A stretch of 64,000 nt of DNA from Odiellus spinosus (lineage: Eukaryota > Arthropoda > Arachnida > Opiliones > Phalangiidae). Location: the NCBI GenBank assembly GCA_963920705.1, contig OY987234.1, positions 23,393,794 through 23,457,793 of the forward strand, read 5' to 3'. Shown in pieces: positions 50,114 to 64,000 of this stretch. Below the pieces are notes generated by a model, which was given only the letters and a program-made list of their open reading frames with translations, ran no database searches and was not told the DNA's origin. The position numbers and the translations under genes were made by a program. The number at the start of each line of letters is the position of its first letter. Position 1 is the first letter of the stretch.

Positions 50114-51171
50114 TAATTACAAAATCAGGTTGGTAGACTTTAAAATATAGCCCTTTTCTTTCCCCCAAAAACCCAAAAAATATCTTCCCAGTCCTGAGTA
50201 TGAATGACTATATAGCGAATGATTGGTAGAACGTTAAGCTTACACTTAATACGCGTTCAGGAGACGTCATGATCATCACGGACCTAATTAAACTGGTAAG
50301 TAAATATAATGGGAAATTATTTTAAAAATCAAGGATGACAAATTATTTCCGTTTTTTCGAGAAATTATAGAAAAGAAGATCTCAAGACAATTAAAAGTCA
50401 GCTAGCCGCTCAATTCCTTGGCTCAAGGTCAAATCGGGGTTCCAACTAGTGCCAAATCAGATTAAATAATTAACGCGCAATTACTTGGACTTTTCCTTAA
50501 CGCGCAACGCGAGATTATAACAGAAATGTTTGTAAAATAACCATGAAATCTTGTCAAAATATAGATCATTGTGTTTGACCCATTTATCTCCCTTTAAAAC
50601 ATTAATGTTAAATTTAATAGAAATAAACTTCAGGGTAGTTCCAAATTAAAATAAAATGTTTCTTCGTATTTTTTTTTTTTAAACTGGTGTATTAGGAATT
50701 GATAAAAAAATCAATTCTTGTTGAGTTGCATTCGCCCTTTAATGGGTAAAACTCCGCTTTCTGTTACTGTCACTGCCAATTTCAACTAAATATCTTTCGA
50801 TAGTAATATAAATATATTTTTTTCCAGAAAAACCAATAACCTAGATAATCGTTAAATGGATTTAACGGATATGCCCCCCCCCCCAAAAAAAACCTGACTT
50901 TTAAAGGTATTTTGTGGGAGGTAAAAACTCGTGGGAAAAAAGTAGTTAATTGCGGTCAATTCTACTTCTTGTTCCAGGGAACTTTCCTCCGCCTTAACTC
51001 TACCCATTGCCTCAACTTCTATCGAACAATAACCTCTAAATGGTGGGATAAAAACCCGATGGGCCCCACTGTGGTTAGAAAGCGAAACATTTACGAACTC
51101 TAATGGTATATCAAAGAAATGATTAAAATTGGGTTATTAGGAGTTCGGTTTTCGAAGTATTTGGGTCGAAG
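50114..51171. other. Intergenic, lectin to receptor genes, with one orphan exon-like segment
   Basis: It is mostly AT-rich with no family resemblance. The one notable segment is 50,261-50,295, which has a good acceptor (CGTTCAG) and a perfect GTAAGT donor. It could be a lectin 3' exon or a first exon of the next gene. Confidence 0.5.
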
Positions 51172-51195
51172 TCTAAATTGAATCCAATTGCGAAT

Positions 51196-52704
51196 ATGCA
51201 GTTCATGTCGGATCGCGATTCCTCCTTGTACGTCTACCAACCATTCATCGGTATATTCCGAGCGGTCGGAGCGATGCCGATATCTTCGGGTAAACCGTTA
51301 CCATACCATCATTGGTTATTTTGCGAAAAGGCTTTTTCGTGGCATTCGGTGGCCTACGCCATTCAACACTTCATCTTGATACATTACGTCTTCCGATGTT
51401 TTTATCACGTGGGAGACGAAGATTTTTGGCCAATCGCCGTCGAGTTTCTGAGAGCTTTCGCCTCAACCGTCACGGTTCATATATTCACGCGTTATAACTC
51501 GACTTTTCATCGTCTCCTGAAGGAACTGGATTTGGTGAAAGGTTCGGCGGTGGAGAACATCCGGATGGCCAAAACGGCGCGTCGATGTTTGGGTTTGTGC
51601 GTTTTTTACATCGTCGTACGATGCCTTTTGGATATGATGAGGGTCGTGGCTCCTAAAACGCACGCCGGACATTTCGTCAACTTTACGGAAGATTCGGGCA
51701 ACGGAACCCGGAGTTACAAACGCTTTTTCCCGGCACCGACGCGTCTCGAAGAGTACGCCAAAAATAATTGGTACGGGGCCGATCTCTCCGGTTTGAACGG
51801 AATGACTATCGGATTCTTAGAAGGTAAGTTTATTTTTCGCGCGTTGGGTCCGGTTAGTCGGGAAGTACTAGCGTATACGTCGATGATAGTCAATGGTCCG
51901 GCTATCCCGCAGTTTACGGAGCCTTGGAAGTGTCTCTGTTTCGTTTTCTGGTCAGCGGAAGTTTCGCCTTCGCTTTGACCTTGTTCTGCTCCATGTGTCA
52001 TCACGTTACTATCAAGTATCGATATTTCAACGAAGAAATCGAAGATTTGCTTCACCGTCACGGCGAAGTCACGTCCGAAATGTTATTGCGTTACCGCGAG
52101 ACCCTCAGCTTGTTATCCCGAGCCGTCAACACGATGGACGAATTCTTCAACAAGTCGACGTTCTTGTGGTTCGCCATGTTTCTATCCGGTTTCTGCGCCG
52201 AAATTACGGCTCTCTTTTCCGAAGTAGGAGCCGAGAAAAAGGTCGAAGACGATCCCTTAATCGAATTGAACGTGACTTTCGACGGGGCCTATCTCCTTTT
52301 CTGGTTCTACAATATTTCCGTACGGAGTTCCAGAGTTTTCGAAGAGGCGACCCGGTGCGTTCGGCCGTTCCATCATTTGACCAGTCGGAAGTCCCTCGAC
52401 GACGTGGATTTCGCCCTTCAAGCTCGTTTACTCTTTTCCCAACTTCAAGACGTCAGAGTGGGCCTCACGGCTTGGAGTTTCTTCATAATTAATCGGGCGG
52501 CAATCTTGACCATCGGCGGAGCTCTCATCACTTACATGATCGTCGTCATTCAGGTAATTATCGATCAACACGCTTCGTGCCTATAGATTTTCCAATTGAC
52601 CAGCTAATTAACGCGCTTCTTTCGTTTAGATGAATCCCGCGGCTACGAGTATGCTAATAAAGGCGACCACCTCTCGAGCCAACGATTCTCTAGACCTTGA
52701 CTGA
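51196..52704 (+). CDS. Gustatory receptor-like seven-transmembrane protein 1
   Basis: Exons 51196-51823, 51913-52553 and 52630-52704 encode 447 residues, a usual length for insect-type gustatory receptors. These are ligand-gated channels of chemosensory cells with an intracellular N-terminus. The N-terminus has YQPFIGIFRAVGAMPI, the family's typical opening block. The C-terminus has LITYMIVVIQ, the TM7 TYhhhhhQ signature, and is followed directly by a phase-0 intron, as in many GR and OR genes. Several hydrophobic helices precede it (for example ARRCLGLCVFYIVVRCLLDM and FLWFAMFLSGFCAEITALF). The last exon is MNPAATSMLIKATTSRANDS and a few more residues. An extra upstream exon (50,261-50,295 joined at 51,172) is possible. 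Neighbour 54,510-56,061 is a clear paralogue. Ligand unknown. Confidence 0.83.
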
Positions 52705-54509
52705 AAATTTATATCATCCAATACTACAAGAATTTGCTCGAAGTTGACTATCTATTTTTGGTTAAGCTAACTATCCCTTTTGCCATAAACCCATAAACGC
52801 GTTGTTCGCTGAAGGCCGTCATTACCTCTCGACCAACGAGAAAAAGTCACCCCGGGTCACTTAAAATTATTTTTAAATATAATAATAGTAATTTACTCTT
52901 CCTCAAAAATTCGAAAAGTTTTCATATAGTTTTAGGCATATTTGAAGTCTAAAGATTGATAAAATATCACCCATAGTCTAGTCATAGTATCCCTTTAAAA
53001 ACATCAGAAAGTAATCTTAAATTTAGAAATCAACTAAATTTTCATTATAATTTAAAATCAATACAAAACCATGGAAGATTTTTTATATATAATTTTGTCA
53101 GTTTGCTAATCTGTTTTCAGTTTGCTAATCGTTCCGAAGGCAAAATACATTTAATGAAGCCTATCTTTCTCCAAATGAAAAGCGTAAGGATTTTTCCGAA
53201 GCTCGTAAAAGCTTATTTCCCAGACCCATAAAGGGAAACATTCCCTTAAAAACGGTCTAATTAATTAGGCTAATTATCACGGTTGGTTAATTAGGGTCTT
53301 TTCCTAGAGTCTTGAACCGCGAATAGCCCCATTCTTAATCTACAAAATGAGCCCTTCCGTCTTTAAATCGACCCAACCAAAGTTAAGTTATACATTTTTA
53401 AATGAAAGTGTTCGGAATAAGAAGCGTTCAGATTTAGGAGGACTGACCATAGTATATATTTTGTTTTTCTATAAATTATCACGAAATCCTTCCTTGAAAA
53501 TAATTTTTCAAAATCGAATCAATCACCGCGATATCTTAAACTTATATGCCTCGAATTTCTAAATGTATCTTCTAAGTTCTACCTAATAATTAGAAAACGA
53601 CAGTTAGTTAACAATCGATTAAATATTAATTTAATGTAAAATTTGAAATATTAAACTTGAATCTTGAAAAACAGAAGGAGTGTCTCGTATAAATATCGAA
53701 TTCCGATGAAATTCCATTACTAGCCTATATAGATAACTACTGGGAATATTTGCGAGCGAAACAGGTTTAAACGACCCAAAATATCCGCTCGATCCTGGCA
53801 CCGAATATTTCCCTCCTTCTTACAAATGATATCAATAAATTAATTCCTACAATCAAATAAGTCCGAGAATCTATAATAAAGGAAATCTCTATTTTAGCTA
53901 CATCCTATACCTATTCGCTTCATTATACCTTTAAACCTTCGCTTATATTTGTAGGCGCTGAAGTTACAAAATGAATACCTTGCCGGTTAAAGGCCCTATC
54001 TGCTCCGAAATTGACCCTAGCTTATGGACACAGACAAACGTCGTGATGGGGGGGGGGGGCAACAAATATCCAAAATTTTGATCGAATTAATGAATTTTCG
54101 ATTGATTGGTACATGTATATTGAATAATAAAGCCCTAATTGTTAGGAAAAATTCATGTTTAAATATAAATTTAAAACCGGAGTAAATCGACATTGAAATT
54201 TAGATTTTTTAAAAAAAAAGTAGGTATATATGCATATAACCTTTCCACGGGGGAATCATTTGACTCTATTAACTTAACGCGCCATCGGAAGGACTTAAAA
54301 GATCGAGGGAATTGAGCAACGAGACTGGATTTTAAACTTAGTAAAAATCTCGGGTTTTAGCCACCGAAGATAAGTCCTAGTCCAAATTACGAAAACTAGG
54401 AAACATGTTGAGACACCATTCCCTAGACCCTCTGGTAACTCGAATGTTTAATACGTTGTTTATTTAAATCCAGTATGTTAACTTTGGTGATATTTTAAAG
54501 GGTGGAATA
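52705..54509. other. Intergenic between the two receptor genes
   Basis: No coding exon was recognised. A fragment of the family B MITE end (TTAAAGGCCCTATCTGCTCC) lies at 53,988-54,007, and a run of G lies at about 54,048-54,058. Confidence 0.6.
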
Positions 54510-56061
54510 ATGGCTGAGGACATCTACTCTCCAATTACCGCTAGTTTACGTCTCGTAGGATTAATGCCCGGAATGAGTGGGAAAAGAACTCCACCCGCTA
54601 ACCAATGGTATATCGTTAAATAGAGAAAAAGAATAAGCGAAAGGGTGCTTACGTCACTAAGCGTGGTTCTCCCTCGCCGTTCAGGTTGTTTTGCGAAAGT
54701 CCTTGGACTTGGCACTCGATGGCTTACTTTCTTCAACACTTTTACGCCGTTCATTTCGCCTTTCGATGTTTCTTTCGCGTCGGGGAAGAGGATTTCTGGC
54801 CGACGGTGGTCGAATTTGTCCGAGTTATCGTATCGCTGATCACGGTTCACGTTTTTACTTCCCGGAACTACGAATACCATAAGATCATTCGCGACTTGGA
54901 CCAGGTTCAAGGTTCTTTGGTGGAGAATAAGAAAATGTCCATCGTCATACGTCGAAGCTTGTTTCTCTGCTCCTTGTACCTTCTAATTCGAATTATCCTG
55001 GACGTCATGAAAGTCGTGGCTCCCATCAACTCGGGACAGAAACTGCGCTCGAATCACACGGGGAACTTTGACCCCGAAGTCATTGGGGATAAAATTAGCG
55101 GACGTCTGGAACGTTACGCCGACTCTTATTGGTACGGCAGTGATTTGAAGGAGACGGGTACGGTGGAGAAAGGTTTCTTGGCGTTCGTCGGGACCATCGA
55201 TATGATTCTATCGCGGTTATTGGTCACCGGAAGTTTCGCCTTCACCATGGTTTGTTGCGCCAATTTAGCTCATCATTTGACCACGAAATACCAATTCATT
55301 AACGATTCGTTGAGGGAAAGATTGCCGGAATCCGTAGATAGTTACAACGCCGGGATTGAAACTAGAATGAACTTGACGGCCGATGATTTGACGAACCTAA
55401 GACGAAATTACGCTCTTTTGGCGGAGAATGTCGCCTTGATGGACTCGCTTTTCGACAAATGGTAAGTTTAGGCGGTAAAATAAACTTCTAATTTCGGGTA
55501 ATACCGAATCTATCGCAGCGTGTTCATGTGGTCGTTCGCCTTCATTTCGGGTTTTTGCGCAAATATGACCGCCATCATAACGGAAGTGGGTTCAACCAAG
55601 GTCAAGAAGGTCGCGGACGACCCGATTGTCGAAATGAACGTCTCCTTGGACAGTTTCTACTTGTTGTTTTGGTTCAGTTTCACCTGTTGGTTGGGATCCG
55701 GGCTTCACGAATCTTCGAGCGATTCCGTCAGAGTTTTGCGGCATTTGGCCAGCCTGGCTCCTTTGGACGACGTCGATTTTGCCTTACAAGCTCGCCTCCT
55801 CTTCGATCAATTGAATAACGTTAAAGTAGGCCTAACTTCCGGAAAACTCTTCTTACTAAATCGAGGCGCCGTACTGACCATCATGGGAGCTCTGATTACC
55901 TATTTGGTAGTGGTCATTCAGGTAAACGAGCTATCCGATGTCAATAGCTACTTAGTCTAACAAAATGAATCATTTTGTTCCAACAGATGAATCCTCTCGC
56001 CGTAAGAATGTTATTAGAGGTGACAACTTCACAAGGACACGGAATAAAGGAAGAAATATAA
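54510..56061 (+). CDS. Gustatory receptor-like seven-transmembrane protein 2
   Basis: Exons 54510-54607, 54685-55461, 55519-55921 and 55987-56061 encode 450 residues and join in frame. The protein aligns along its length with the upstream neighbour: WLFCE, GEEDFWPTVVEF, DDVDFALQARLLF and LITYLVVVIQ, then a last exon starting MNPLAVRMLLEVTTS after the same phase-0 intron. The opening is MAEDIYSPITASLRLVGLMP, typical of GRs. Two of its introns, after NQW and inside FDKC|VFMW, are absent from the neighbour, and the neighbour's intron at GFLE|VYG is absent here. AATAAA follows at 56,370. The pair is a tandem duplicate, old enough for introns to differ. Confidence 0.86.
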
Positions 56062-57414
56062 TTGCCACATTCTTAATTATGTTCATTTCAATTATTATTT
56101 TTAAATTGTTTGTAAATGTATCGCGGCCCCAGAATAAAAATAATTATAGCGCGTATAATTCTGTTACGTTATTAATTTCCCGCCAAATAAGCAAAATTCC
56201 TTCATGTTCTTCATATTCTATTTATGTTCTTAATATTCTCTTGTCATTCACTTACGTTATTAATACCCTTTTCATTGTATATATATTTAACATCATTGTA
56301 AGAATATTTTGCGATGTTAACTTGGAAACGAGCGGGAAAAAGAGGCTAAGCCCCTCATTGGAGGGCAAAAATAAATAAAGAAAAACAGGTGCACGAACTC
56401 GCCTCGTGGTAAAAATAGAAATTTTTGTTAATAATAATTTCTGGAACCGAGCGAGCGGGCCACTTGGTCAAGAATACAGCGGAGGGACATTGGTCCAAAA
56501 AAGTTAGAAAAATTAGAGCAAATTTAGAGCGTTTTTAAGTTAAAATTAAGTTAAGTGCCCATTGTGGATGTGAGAAAAATAATAAAGCCTTCAATTTATT
56601 TCACGAGATCACGGAATCTAATTGCGCTAAGATCTAATGTTTCAGTCCGTTAGAAAGCTCTCCCAAACTAAAAATAAACCATCTTTATCTCTTCCTCGTC
56701 ATCTTGATCTTTCCGTTTTTAGTAACTCCACAGACAAATTTCCAAATATTCGTAAGCTACCCCAAAAATTGGTTTTAATATTTGTAAGCCCCGCCCATAT
56801 CGCGATGGCCGACACTTTACTTCGATTGAGCAGACAATGTTTACATTTTTAGGACTCCCTATTGGCTAAAATTAATTGAGGGAAAGAGACGTTTACGCGC
56901 CGGTTTTCAAATCTACAAGTTCGATAAGATAATAATTACGATTGTAAAATTCAAGAACTTACTGTTTCGTCCAATTTAGCGTCGCGTTCTCTTCGGTTAA
57001 AAATGTGTAGAATTACCAAAGATTAAAGAAAAAGACGGTACGAGCATCGAGCACTGTTGAGAGGAGCCGGAAAAAGCCGAGAGTAGACGACGCGTGGAAG
57101 AGGTCAAAAGATGATGCGCCGCTACAGCGTCTCCATCTGGGAGATCTTTTTTTCGATTGGTCAAGATTGAAAAGTCACCACCCTGAAAAGATATTTTCTT
57201 CCAATGAAATCATTTATAATCGTAGGCCTTGACACGAAAAGTTCCCGCTGCGGCGATAAACTATCGCGAAAAGAAATTCTATCTCGTCTTGGATAAAAAA
57301 TAAAGAGAAAATTGGGAAGGTCGCGGGAAAGGACACTCGAGATTATAAAATAATAAAACTCTCAGTCTTCTCCCTCACTTCATTTAGTCCGAATTCTCAG
57401 TTTAATTAAAGGTC
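56062..57414. other. Intergenic upstream of PGM1
   Basis: It contains repeat F copy 2 and presumably the PGM1 promoter. No coding exon was found. The frame at 56,637-56,852 is the repeat. Confidence 0.6.
56731..56892. repeat. Dispersed repeat F, copy 2
   Basis: It closely matches 44,711-44,867 and lies about 520 bp upstream of the PGM1 start. Both copies carry GACAATGTTTACATTTTTAG and a CCCCGCC box beside ATGGCCGACAC. Confidence 0.88.
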
Positions 57415-60181
<2,767 letters not shown>

Positions 60182-61429
60182 ACCAAATCAACAAATTGTT
60201 AAAGTCCTAAACAAAAACGCCCGTTAACTTAAATTTTTTTCCGCAACAATTGAATTAAATCTAATATTCCCGTTACTTTATTTGGGTTTCACCAATTTTT
60301 CTTAGTTAATATTTAATTTAACGATCTCTCAATGTTTGGAAACTTCATTTTTTCCCTGAAATTTGAAATTTTGATCCTGTAAAGTTCAAATATTTGGCGC
60401 CAAAATTGTCATTCGAAATATTTGGCGCCAAACTAATACCGTTCTAAATTGATTTCCTTTCCTTTGTCGCGAGATTTAACCAACCTATCATCATTTGACG
60501 TCTCTAAGATCCGTTCTCCCGTATCATATTACCGTAAATTCCAAAAGGAAACTATATAAATAAACGAGAATTTCAATTAGCTGATAATGTCGATTCACGA
60601 TCGTAATAATCTAAAAAATCAGAACTGTTAGGGTTTGCGGGCAGTTTGGGGCAAATTCCTTAAGGTAGTTTCAAAACGAAAGAAACGAACAAAAATCTAC
60701 CAGCTTTAAACGATTCAAAAATATATTTTCTTAGAAATTAACGAAAAAACGATGAAAATGAAATTAAGAATGAGTGGATTTTAAATCTAGTCGATTATTA
60801 TTACGTTTAGCGGAAATAAATCGTCAACGTAATGTTTTTGCGAGAATGACTTTTACTTTTAAATTGTTTAAAGAAAAATCATATATATATTAACGAAAGT
60901 TGTAATTTTTGGTTTCAACGCCGTGTTTTGCGTAAAATAGAGTTGCGAAGAGCAAAATTTCTAAAAAGACACGATTGAAAGCAACCAGCCTCAAACTGCC
61001 GCTGTAAGAAAATATTAAAAAAAAATAACGCGTATTAAGAAAGGTTTCGTTTCGCGGAAAACCAACGATATACCGTTTAAAAGGGTTCTATTATAGTAAT
61101 GAGAAATAAATAAAGGATTATTTTACGGTTTCTCTATCGCCGTTTAAATTTCGTTCCTTAATTATTACAAACTAGAGCGAAATTTCATAAAACGGTAGTT
61201 TTTGGGATTTAAAAAAGGTTAAATATTAGACGTATCGCCGTAAAATCTGTAAAAAAAAACGCGTTTGTATCGCGTAGTACACCAGCTTTTTTTTTTACCA
61301 TTCATTAATCAATTATGTATACAATTTTTGTTCCCAATAAAAATGATCTTTATAATCTGCGCCTCTACTGATTTTGGGGTTTTTAGGGGGCGGGTATCCA
61401 TCAAATATTTTCTCCATGAGAAACGCTTC
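60182..61429. other. PGM1 downstream region
   Basis: No coding exon was seen. It contains two TTTGGCGCCAAA palindromes (60,393-60,404 and 60,421-60,432). AATAAA at 60,559-60,564 is a possible 3' end signal for PGM1. Confidence 0.5.
60393..60432. promoter_or_regulatory. Pair of E2F-like palindromes TTTGGCGCCAAA
   Basis: Two perfect 12-nt palindromes, each preceded by AAATA, lie 28 bp apart. The motif fits the E2F consensus TTTSGCGCSAAA. Two more perfect copies occur at 9133-9144 and 21,106-21,117. Function is unknown; no promoter is recognised nearby. Confidence 0.4.
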
Positions 61430-61434
61430 GTCTA

Positions 61435-61552
61435 TTAGTTATCTGCTCTGAAATTTGCCCCTTTAAAACGCTCTTCCTTTCCGCACTCGGATTAGCTCCG
61501 ACTGTAAAAGTAAAGGGTTCTTAAATATCCAGAGTGTCCCTTTATAAAGGGA
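61435..61552. mobile_element. Family B MITE fragment, reverse orientation
   Basis: ATCTGCTCTGAAATTTGCCC is the reverse complement of the right-hand part of family B. A decayed GTCCCTTTATAAAG near 61,540 would be the other end. Borders are eroded. Confidence 0.6.
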
Positions 61553-61815
61553 AAATCTTCATAGCGGAGGGAATTGGCGAGGAAATCTAAAAAAACGCGA
61601 GTTTTTTGACTTTGAAAAGCCAACGAAATCCATTCTAAGAACGTCAATGAGAGATGGTCAATCGCGATCAGCACCTACCTATGGATTAAAAACTACTCGA
61701 TCGTCTCCCAAAGGGGATCCTCGCTCCGAGCAACTTTCGGGCCTAAATAATCAAGAAATAATCCCGTTAGAAAACAGAGAAATCTACGTTTTAGATCAAA
61801 GTAATTGCATCCGCT

Positions 61816-62130
61816 TTAAAGAGAGAATGCGGTCTAATAACGAGTTACGTTTTATCGATTCCTTCGAGTTCAAATAGACACCGATAAAAAGTTTACGAAA
61901 CAAATATTAATTTAATATAAATTCGTGGATATCAGCTGAATTGCCTCCGTGTAAGGGCTAGTCTCCACGATTGGACCTTATACGCCAGGAAATCAGCTGA
62001 TCTCCACTAATCCCGCTAAGCCTGTTTTGTTTTAAATTTATTTCTAGTTTAATATTTGTTCGTCAATTTTTTCACTAGTAAGAAATCGATCAAAAAACTC
62101 TCGTTGATAAAAGTTGCATTCTCCCTTTAA
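61816..62130. mobile_element. TTAA-bounded MITE, family A, copy 2 (315 bp)
   Basis: It starts TTAAAGAGAGAATGC and ends GCATTCTCCCTTTAA. The interior shares TTTATCGATTCCTTCGAGTT, TCAGCTGA blocks and GCTAAGCCT with copy 1 at 27,806-28,176. Its right TTAA is also the left TTAA of the next element. Confidence 0.83.
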
Positions 62131-62224
62131 AGGGACTATCCGAGCCATTTTGAAAGCCCCTTTGAAGCCGAAGAAGATGATTTTAAAGGGGGGCGCGTTT
62201 CGGAGCGGATAGCCCGGCCTTTAA
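62127..62224. mobile_element. Family B MITE, 98 bp, abutting family A copy
   Basis: It starts TTAAAGGGACTATCCGAGCC and ends GCGGATAGCCCGGCCTTTAA. It shares a TTAA with the element on each side. Confidence 0.75.
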
Positions 62225-62334
62225 AGGGATTATCCGCTTCGAATTTGCCTTTTTAAAATACTCTTCCCTCGGCTTCCGGTCTCGGTCGTCCGCTAAACGA
62301 CTTTAAAAGAGATGGTCCCTTTAAAGCGGCAAAA
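62221..62334. mobile_element. Family B MITE, 114 bp, third in chain
   Basis: It starts TTAAAGGGATTATCCGCTTC and ends ATGGTCCCTTTAA. It shares its first TTAA with the preceding element. It contains TTTGCCTTTTTAAAA, a diverged form of the family B interior in reverse orientation. Confidence 0.68.
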
Positions 62335-62671
62335 ACTTTACCAGTGTTTCGCGGAATGCGCGTTAAGATAAGTATTTTTTTTTTTTTTTCGTTTTGAGCC
62401 AAGTTTTATTTCCAGAACAAGCAACCAACCGTCACAAATCTTTTATTATTATTATTTTTTTTTTGTTTTTACTCGCGATTTTTTCGTCGCGAAATTCGTC
62501 CCTCGTCTTCGAATTCCGTCGCGAAACTCGAATATTTTTCGTTTGATTATTCGCTCTAGTTAGTTCGATCTTTTCAAGAATGAAAACCTCGTATCATTTT
62601 TGTCAAACAGAGCCAAGTTCGAGTTTCGTGACGAAACTCGAATATTCTTTTTCGACGTTATTTATTTTTAT

Positions 62672-62934
62672 TTATTATAATTATTATTATTATTATTTGA
62701 TTAATATCTGTCGAACAATCAAAACCTTGGTGAGGCATTTTTTATTTATTTGCCGAATCCCATTTCTTATTTTTAATTATTTAAACGAGTATTTTTCTCG
62801 GAAACTTTTTTTTTCCCCAAAATTCATTTTTCATTCGCTTTACCATTATTATTATTTTTATTATTATTATTATCATAGCACTCTGATATCAACTCTCCGA
62901 TTGTTTTCTATTATTATTATTATTATTATTATTT
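62672..62934. repeat. TTA/ATT microsatellites
   Basis: Three runs of ATT/TTA triplets lie at about 62,672-62,697, 62,846-62,874 and 62,910-62,933, in T-rich DNA. Confidence 0.9.
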
Positions 62935-62939
62935 GTTGA

Positions 62940-64000
62940 CGGCGTTGAGAGATTATTAGGGTAGTCGACTCTTTATTATTAGTGAGAGTCTGGTTTCGAT
63001 TCGTTTGGGGGTTTTTCATTTCATTTTTTTTATTTTATTTACAAGATTTTGTTTAATGTGCCTAGTATTAAAGCTTGTTTTTGTTTCGTAAATTGTAACA
63101 CTTATTTACGGTAAACTTAATATTTGTTGGTAAAATAAAATTTTCTCTCGCTCGGATATTTATTTGAATTTTTGTTTTTCCTGGCTAAATTACGACGAAG
63201 ATTATTTATATTAAGTTTATTCGGCGAGAGCGTTAGAACCGTTCCAATTATTTTTTTCCTGTTTTTATTTTCGTATATTTCGTTATCTACATTATGGCAC
63301 AATTTTGAAATATGTTTTGTTATACGTATAATATTAGTTAACATTTAATCGAGTCCTCCTAGCGTACGTTAAAATAGATTTTTCGCTCCTCTATACGATT
63401 TAAACTTATTCTTACTTCAATTTTATTTTCTATTTCATTCCGAAACGGTTTTTTTTGTTCGCGTCATTCCAAATTATTTTAATTTACGATATTTTTAATA
63501 TATTTCAATTTCGGCACCAATTTTTTTGAATAAAAAAAGCGCTTTTAAAATTATTACTACGGGGATTTCGTTTTCGAATTATTCCAAATTTTAATTCGCG
63601 TTATTTTTTAATTCCGATTTTTCTCGTTAATTGGCGGCGAAATAATGGATTTTTTAATTATTCGACGCCCGTAGTAATAATAATAAGATTAAAAAGCGGG
63701 TTAGCGCCTTTTTAATTACAATTAAATCGGCATATTCCAATTTGGAAGATCGCGCCTCGCTCCGAGATTTATTTCGAATTAATTCGTTTATCGCTAATTA
63801 CCTAAATTGAAACGAATCCGCTTTAGATATTTAATATTAATAATTGAAATAATTAATATTAAATAATGAAAACGCGTTAGAATTAGCTTACGTTAACGCT
63901 AATTATATTCCTATTAACGTTAGCGTTTTTAGTACCATTTTATTTTTAAAGACTAGCTAAAATTAATTTTATATTTATGGATATTTAACGAGAAATAAAT
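62940..64000. other. Terminal intergenic region
   Basis: The AT-rich sequence has no recognisable exon, RNA gene or element up to the window end. Confidence 0.6.

Noticed and set aside
51893-52492. 199-codon alternative frame over receptor 1
   Set aside because: It lies over the receptor exon in another frame and is rich in Arg/Ser. The receptor frame carries the TM7 signature and correct splicing.
54524-54910. 128-codon antisense frame over receptor 2
   Set aside because: It overlaps receptor exons in antisense with no family likeness.
62580-62939. 119-codon Tyr/Ile/Phe-rich frame
   Set aside because: It is made by TTA/ATT microsatellites.

Overview
The window is nuclear DNA of a multicellular invertebrate. 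Spliced exons carry GT/AG borders, small introns are about 50-75 bp beside introns of several kb, and intergenic DNA is AT-rich and full of MITE-like repeats. CpG does not look depleted. Two adjacent genes look like insect-type gustatory receptors: both end in a TYxxVVIQ motif cut by a terminal phase-0 intron. This suggests a protostome, most likely an arthropod. I cannot name the species from the sequence.

Layout. About 1-10,200 is gene-poor, with tandem and dispersed repeats, and ends in a cluster of TGACGTCA (CRE) sites. About 10,204-34,656 (+) is a complete cAMP-specific phosphodiesterase 4 (dunce/PDE4) gene in 13 exons, with UCR1, UCR2 and the catalytic domain; its second intron is over 14 kb. 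About 34,660-38,900 is AT-rich satellite-like DNA. At 38.9-44.4 kb sit three compact housekeeping genes: POLE4 (+), DNAJC14 (-) and INIP/SOSS-C (-). POLE4 and INIP were assembled from small exons. At 45.9-50.1 kb (+) is a secreted or surface protein with four C-type lectin domains and a long Ser/Gly/Lys/Asp tail. At 51.2-56.1 kb (+) are two tandem gustatory-receptor-like genes. At 57.4-60.2 kb (+) is a complete phosphoglucomutase-1 gene in 7 exons. The last 4 kb is intergenic, with a chain of three MITEs and TTA microsatellites.

The genes do not form one pathway. They are a mix of signalling (PDE4), DNA replication and repair (POLE4, INIP), ER chaperoning (DNAJC14), glycan recognition (lectin), chemosensation (GRs) and sugar metabolism (PGM1). 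The best leads are the CRE array just upstream of a cAMP phosphodiesterase (a possible feedback loop), candidate alternative first exons for PDE4, phase-1 exon modules in the lectin gene, discordant introns in the receptor pair, and two short TTAA-bounded MITE families that abut one another. Exon borders were checked by hand for GT/AG and reading phase and add up to whole codons in every gene model. No database search or RNA evidence was available.
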